NCBI GenBank assembly: GCA_026545765.1
Contig: CM048839.1
Coordinates: 48,406,677-48,470,676 of the forward strand
Direction: 5' to 3'
Length of the DNA stretch: 64,000 nt
From: Plantago major
Taxonomy: Eukaryota; Streptophyta; Magnoliopsida; Lamiales; Plantaginaceae
This document shows, piece by piece, positions 59,845 through 64,000 of this stretch. The notes beneath the pieces are model-generated. The model had not been told where the DNA came from, ran no database searches, and worked only from the letters and a program-made list of their open reading frames with translations. The position numbers and the translations under genes are program-made. The first letter of the stretch is position 1, and the number at the start of each line of letters is the position of its first letter.

Positions 59845-60363
59845 GACCACTCCCAATGAGAGTGGTCGTGAGGTCGGCCATGCCTCACGGCTGGCCGTCG
59901 GTGCTCCAATGGAGCACCACGGCAGGCTGATTCCGGGTTGGCCGTCCCACTGTTCATGTGGACCAGCTATATATTTTTTTTTTACCTTTTCATTTTCATT
60001 TAATTATAATTCATAAAATATAAAATATAAAAATATAAAAGTTACACCGGTTTTCATGATTTTTCGTTCTCTACAAATAGAGACCACTCTTGACTATATT
60101 TCGATTATTTTAAATTTTACGGCTTTTAAACTCGTAATTAAAAATATATTTTTATAAATTCAATTTCATTAATTTTAATTTCTAAACACTCTTATAATAT
60201 GTTAAGCAAGTTTAAAAAAAAATACGAAAAAAAAATTAAAAACCACTATTCACGGCCTTAGCACGACCTGTTAGACAATTTTTTTCTGCAGTGGTCGTTA
60301 AATCAGCCTTAGCTCACGACCGCCACTATTCACGGCCTTAGCGACGACCCATTGGGAGTGGTC
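59845..60363. mobile_element. PIF/Harbinger-type MITE 2 of the pair
   Basis: 519 bp, with ends GACCACTCCCAATG and CATTGGGAGTGGTC, flanked by TTA at 59842-59844 and 60364-60366. It has the same end family as 38661-39210 and shared interior with 13352-13843. It starts at the base directly after the TTA that closes MITE 1. Confidence 0.88.
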
Positions 60364-60366
60364 TTA

Positions 60367-60855
60367 TACTACTTACTCGGTCCAATCCCGTCACGTCCCA
60401 GATTAAACCAGAACATAACACGTGTTCTTTTATTTAAATTTTTTATCAAATTCGCTGAAAATACGGTCCATAAACTATTTTTTACCGAAAAATTGGACTT
60501 CCGGTTGCCACGTCATCAATTTAACCGGTAAATTGATCGGAGTATATAAATTTCGAAGGTAGTTATCGTAGTGTATTGAAATTGGATAAGGTCATTCTAT
60601 CGTATAAAAAGTGATACTGTCTCATTGTAGTGTATCAAAAATAAATTTTTTCCCTATTGTGAATAACGCGGATGTGTACTTGAAACATCAGCTAATGGAG
60701 AGTAGTTAAGAAACCTGTGATCTCATAACATCCAAGCGCTAAATTTGAAGGAAGGCAAACAATTCGATGAAAACAAGGTACATTTTCGGTTTGAAGCAAT
60801 GTGACATGGCCAATCAAACTCCAAATGGCAATTTTCAATTCCTTGCCGACCGGAC
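60367..60855. other. Intergenic DNA between MITE 2 and the Copia LTR
   Basis: AT-rich, with no open frame of note and no recognisable repeat. The five bases before the LTR are CGGAC, one side of a target duplication whose partner lies outside the window. Confidence 0.5.
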
Positions 60856-63800
60856 TGTAAGATTATAAGAATATATTTCTTATTGCTTGATTCAATGATG
60901 AGTACATGTATTTATACAATGTGATAACTTGATCACCAAGTATTCTAATCTAAGTCTAATCTAACTAGGATTACAGTTCTAGATATATACATATTCTAAC
61001 ACACCCCCGCAGTCGAAGCGGGAGGCTTGCGAATGCTTAGACTGTCACGAAAATCATCAAAGAGAATCTTCGGAAGTCCCTTAGTAAAAATGTCAGCAAT
61101 CTGATAACGAGTGGGGACATGTAAGACTCGAACTTCACCTCTGGCAACCTTTTCGCGGACGAAGTGTATATCCATCTCTATGTGCTTCGTGTGTTGATGT
61201 TGGACTGGATGACTGGACAAGTAAATAGCACTAACATTGTCACAGTAAACGAGCGTGGCTTTATGAACTGGAAAGTGCAGTTCGAGAAGTAAATTGCGAA
61301 GCCAACAAGATTCAGAAACAACATTAGCAACACCGCGATATTCTGCTTCGACACTGGAGCGAGAAAGAGTGGGTTGTCGCTTAGAAGACCAAGAGATGAG
61401 ATTATCACCAAGAAAGACACAATAACCGGAAGTGGATCGCCTAGTATCTGGACAACCACCCCAGTCAGCATCCGTATAGGAAGTTAAGGTGTCCACTCGC
61501 GATTTATATAATTGTAATCCAAAGTCCTTGGTTCCTTGAATGTAGCGTATAATACGCTTGAGAGCATTCATATGATCAACCCGAGGATCGTGCATGTGAA
61601 GACACACCTGTTGAACCGCATAAGAGATATCCGGACGAGTGAATGTGAGATACTGAAGAGCACCAACAAGTTGACGATATGTGGTGGGATCAGCGAATGG
61701 AGTAGCATCCGAGGAGCTGAGTTTCTGTTTAGTGTTGACCGGTGTTTGCGATGGAGAGCAGGTTGACATGCCAGCTCTATCAAGAATCTCGTCTGCATAT
61801 TGTTTCTGTGAGAGAAATAAACCGTCCTTGTTCCGAGTTACAGCGATACTTAAGAAGTAACTGAGAGGACCAAGGTCCTTCATAGCAAATTCGGCACTTA
61901 AGAAGGCCATAATCGAGCTGCGAAGAGTGTCAGTGGATGCAGTGAGAATAATATCGTCAACATAGAGAAGAATATAGGCAATGTCAGAACCACGCCGGTA
62001 GATAAACAATGAATGGTCAACTGTGCTATGAGAGAAACCAACTGTCGCAATATGGTCAGCAAAGCGCTGGTACCAAGCCCTAGGTGCTTGCTTCAATCTG
62101 TAGAGAGATTTCTTCAGTAAACAAACATGGTCAGGAAATCGCGAGTCTCGGAACCCCAAAGGCTGATGGATGTAGACGGATTCTGTAAGGTTACCATGAA
62201 GAAATGCATTCTTAACGTCAAGTTGGTGAATTGGCCAAGATCGAGATACTGCAATGCTAAGTACGGTGCGAATAGAGGTTGGCTTGACGACAGGACTGAA
62301 TGTCTCATCACAATCAACACCTTTCCGCTGAGATCGACCATCACCTACAAGACGAGCCTTATGCCGCTCAAAAGAACCGTCAGATTTCTTTTTATGACGA
62401 AAAATCCACATAGATCGAATAATATTTGCATTCTGTGGCTTAGGAACTAACTCCCAAGTCTTATTATCAATAAGAGCATTATATTCATCAAGCATTGCGG
62501 ATTTCCAATTCGGGTCGGTTAAAGCATGGACGGGATTACGAGGAAGAGGTGAAAAATCGCAGGAGGAGGCAAAATTCACGAAATTTGGACCATAGTATTT
62601 CGGATTCAATACGCGAGTCCGGGTGGAGTCATGGTTGGCCTGGACTGGTCCGAACCGGTTTGGGGGAGGAGTGCGGTCTGCCCAGTGGGGGCAGAACCGG
62701 CTGGAGGGTCGGCACGCTCAGGTGGAGCAGAACCGGAAGGAGGGCCGGGTTGTGCAGATTGGGCAGAACCGGCGGGTAAGGGAGAGGCGGTTTGCCCAGT
62801 AGGGGCAGAACCGGTTGGTCGAATGGCCGGATCAAGCATATGATGAAGAATGGCGGGTTCGATTCCTGAATCCAAATACTCGTATGTGTTGGAGTTTGGC
62901 GTGTGCAGTGTGGAAAAAGGGAAAGTGGTTTCGTAAAAAACGACATGTCGAGAGACAAATATCTTACGACTAGAGATCTCATAACACTTGTATCCCCGAT
63001 GGTCGGAAGGATACCCCAGAAATACACACGGGACCGAACGAGCTTGGAGTTTGTTTATAGTGGGGGATGGAAAGAGGGGAAAACAAAGACAACAAAAAAC
63101 ACAAAGATGGTTATAGCTTGGAAGTTTGTTGTAGAGAATTTGAGTAGGGGAGGAAGAGTTAAGCACCTTCGAGGGAAAGGATGTTGAGAAGATAAGTTGC
63201 GGTGGCAAGTGCATGATGCCAAAAGGTAGGTGGCATGGATGCGTGAGCAAGAAGTGTCCGTATTATATTGTTTAGGGAACGAATATGCCTTTCGGCTTTG
63301 CCGTTTTGAGATGAAGTGTGAGGACAAGAAAAACGGAAGTGAATACCATTAGATTGGGCAAAGGAGTGAAATAGACCATTGTCAAATTCCTTGCCATTAT
63401 CGCATTGTATATTCTTAATAGAAGTATTGAAATGGGTGCGAATAAAGGTATGAAACATAGTGAAGATAGCATACACTTGAGATTTCTTAGAGATAGGAAA
63501 GGTCCATAAAAACTTAGAAAAATCATCAAGAAAAAGCACATAATAGCGGTGTCCGCTTGAGCTAGCTATAGGAGAAATCCAGAGATCACTATGCACAATA
63601 TCAAAGGGAGAAGTAGTGTTTGACAATGAGTTATGAAACGACAATTTTATTTGTTTCCCCAAAGAACATGAGGGACAAAACTGATGTTTAAAAGCATTAC
63701 AATGAATATAATTTTTGCTAGAGAGAGATCGAAGAGTAGTCTCTCCCGGATGCCCTAAACGACTATGCCATAAAGCAGGAGAAAAAACCGAAAAAGCAGA

Positions 63801-64000
63801 ATTGAAGTGGGTGGCTTGCGTGTTGGGGTGGACTGGATAGAGGTCACCGGTGCTATCACATCTCATGAGTTGTTTCCCCGTCTGTAAATCCTTGACAGAA
63901 AAGCCAGACGGGTCAAATTCAATAGAAAGAGAGTTATCGGTGGTAAATTTACGAACAGAGATGAGGTTTTTGACAAGGTTAGGGGTATGTAACACGTTTT
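60856..64000 (-). mobile_element. Ty1/Copia element, 3' portion, running off the window
   Basis: A short 3' LTR lies at 60856-61001 (146 bp; on the minus strand it opens TGTTAGAATATG and closes CTTACA). A G-rich polypurine tract precedes it. Reverse transcriptase plus RNase H (60996-62609) include the YVDD catalytic box (LLYVDDIIL) and the RNase H DADWGG box. The integrase (62606-63995) shows a WHSRLGHP zinc-binding start and a CDNGKEF core. The visible part has about two breaks. LTR size and order suit the Ale/Retrofit group. The 5' LTR and gag are beyond the window. Confidence 0.88.

Overview
The window reads as nuclear DNA of a flowering plant, most likely a eudicot. It is AT-rich, its genes have GT/AG introns with plant-type exon layouts (snurportin-1, a PAP27-type purple acid phosphatase, a plant glutaredoxin-like protein), and it is packed with plant transposons: Helitrons, CACTA, hAT, PIF/Harbinger and Stowaway MITEs, Copia elements, solo LTRs and a pararetrovirus-like fossil. 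I cannot name the species.

Layout. 1-13233 is dominated by Helitron remains. Three 3' ends share one hairpin plus CTAG terminus (979, 6742, 13233), with pieces of the Rep/helicase gene before them. Between them lie a solo LTR (1656-2596), a Stowaway MITE holding a 5'-truncated LINE (4459-4964) and a fresh 371-bp tandem duplication (6956-7701). A Harbinger-type MITE (13352-13843) and a young Copia element (14076-19484) follow. 19485-21944 is mostly non-coding and carries two long foldbacks. 21945-22805 (-) is an intact single-exon glutaredoxin-like gene. 23960-33613 is a gypsy-like solo LTR split by a large CACTA element with its tnp2 and second transposase genes.

33794-45910 is the most informative part. 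It holds two rearranged copies of one segment. Copy B (41674-45910) contains a complete seven-exon snurportin-1 coding region. Copy A (35746-39887) holds the 5' half of the same gene in opposite orientation, with a 290-bp exon deletion but with an upstream exon-like piece that copy B has lost. A hAT element (39948-41673) sits exactly at the edge of copy B. A small unrecognised minus-strand gene (about 35074-36077) is partly included in the duplication.

46117-54695 is a pararetrovirus-like fossil followed by a SIRE-like Copia element that lies directly against a purple acid phosphatase gene (54696-57919, -). That gene has lost its 3' end and also carries reading-frame damage, so it is a pseudogene. 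58965-60363 is a back-to-back pair of Harbinger-type MITEs sharing a TTA. 60856-64000 is the 3' portion of another Copia element that runs off the window.

Only two host genes look able to encode a whole protein: the glutaredoxin-like gene and snurportin copy B. They have no evident functional link. I found no RNA genes, no CRISPR array and no convincing new biochemical system. The best leads are the reciprocal damage of the snurportin copies, the hAT element at the duplication edge, and the two foldbacks.
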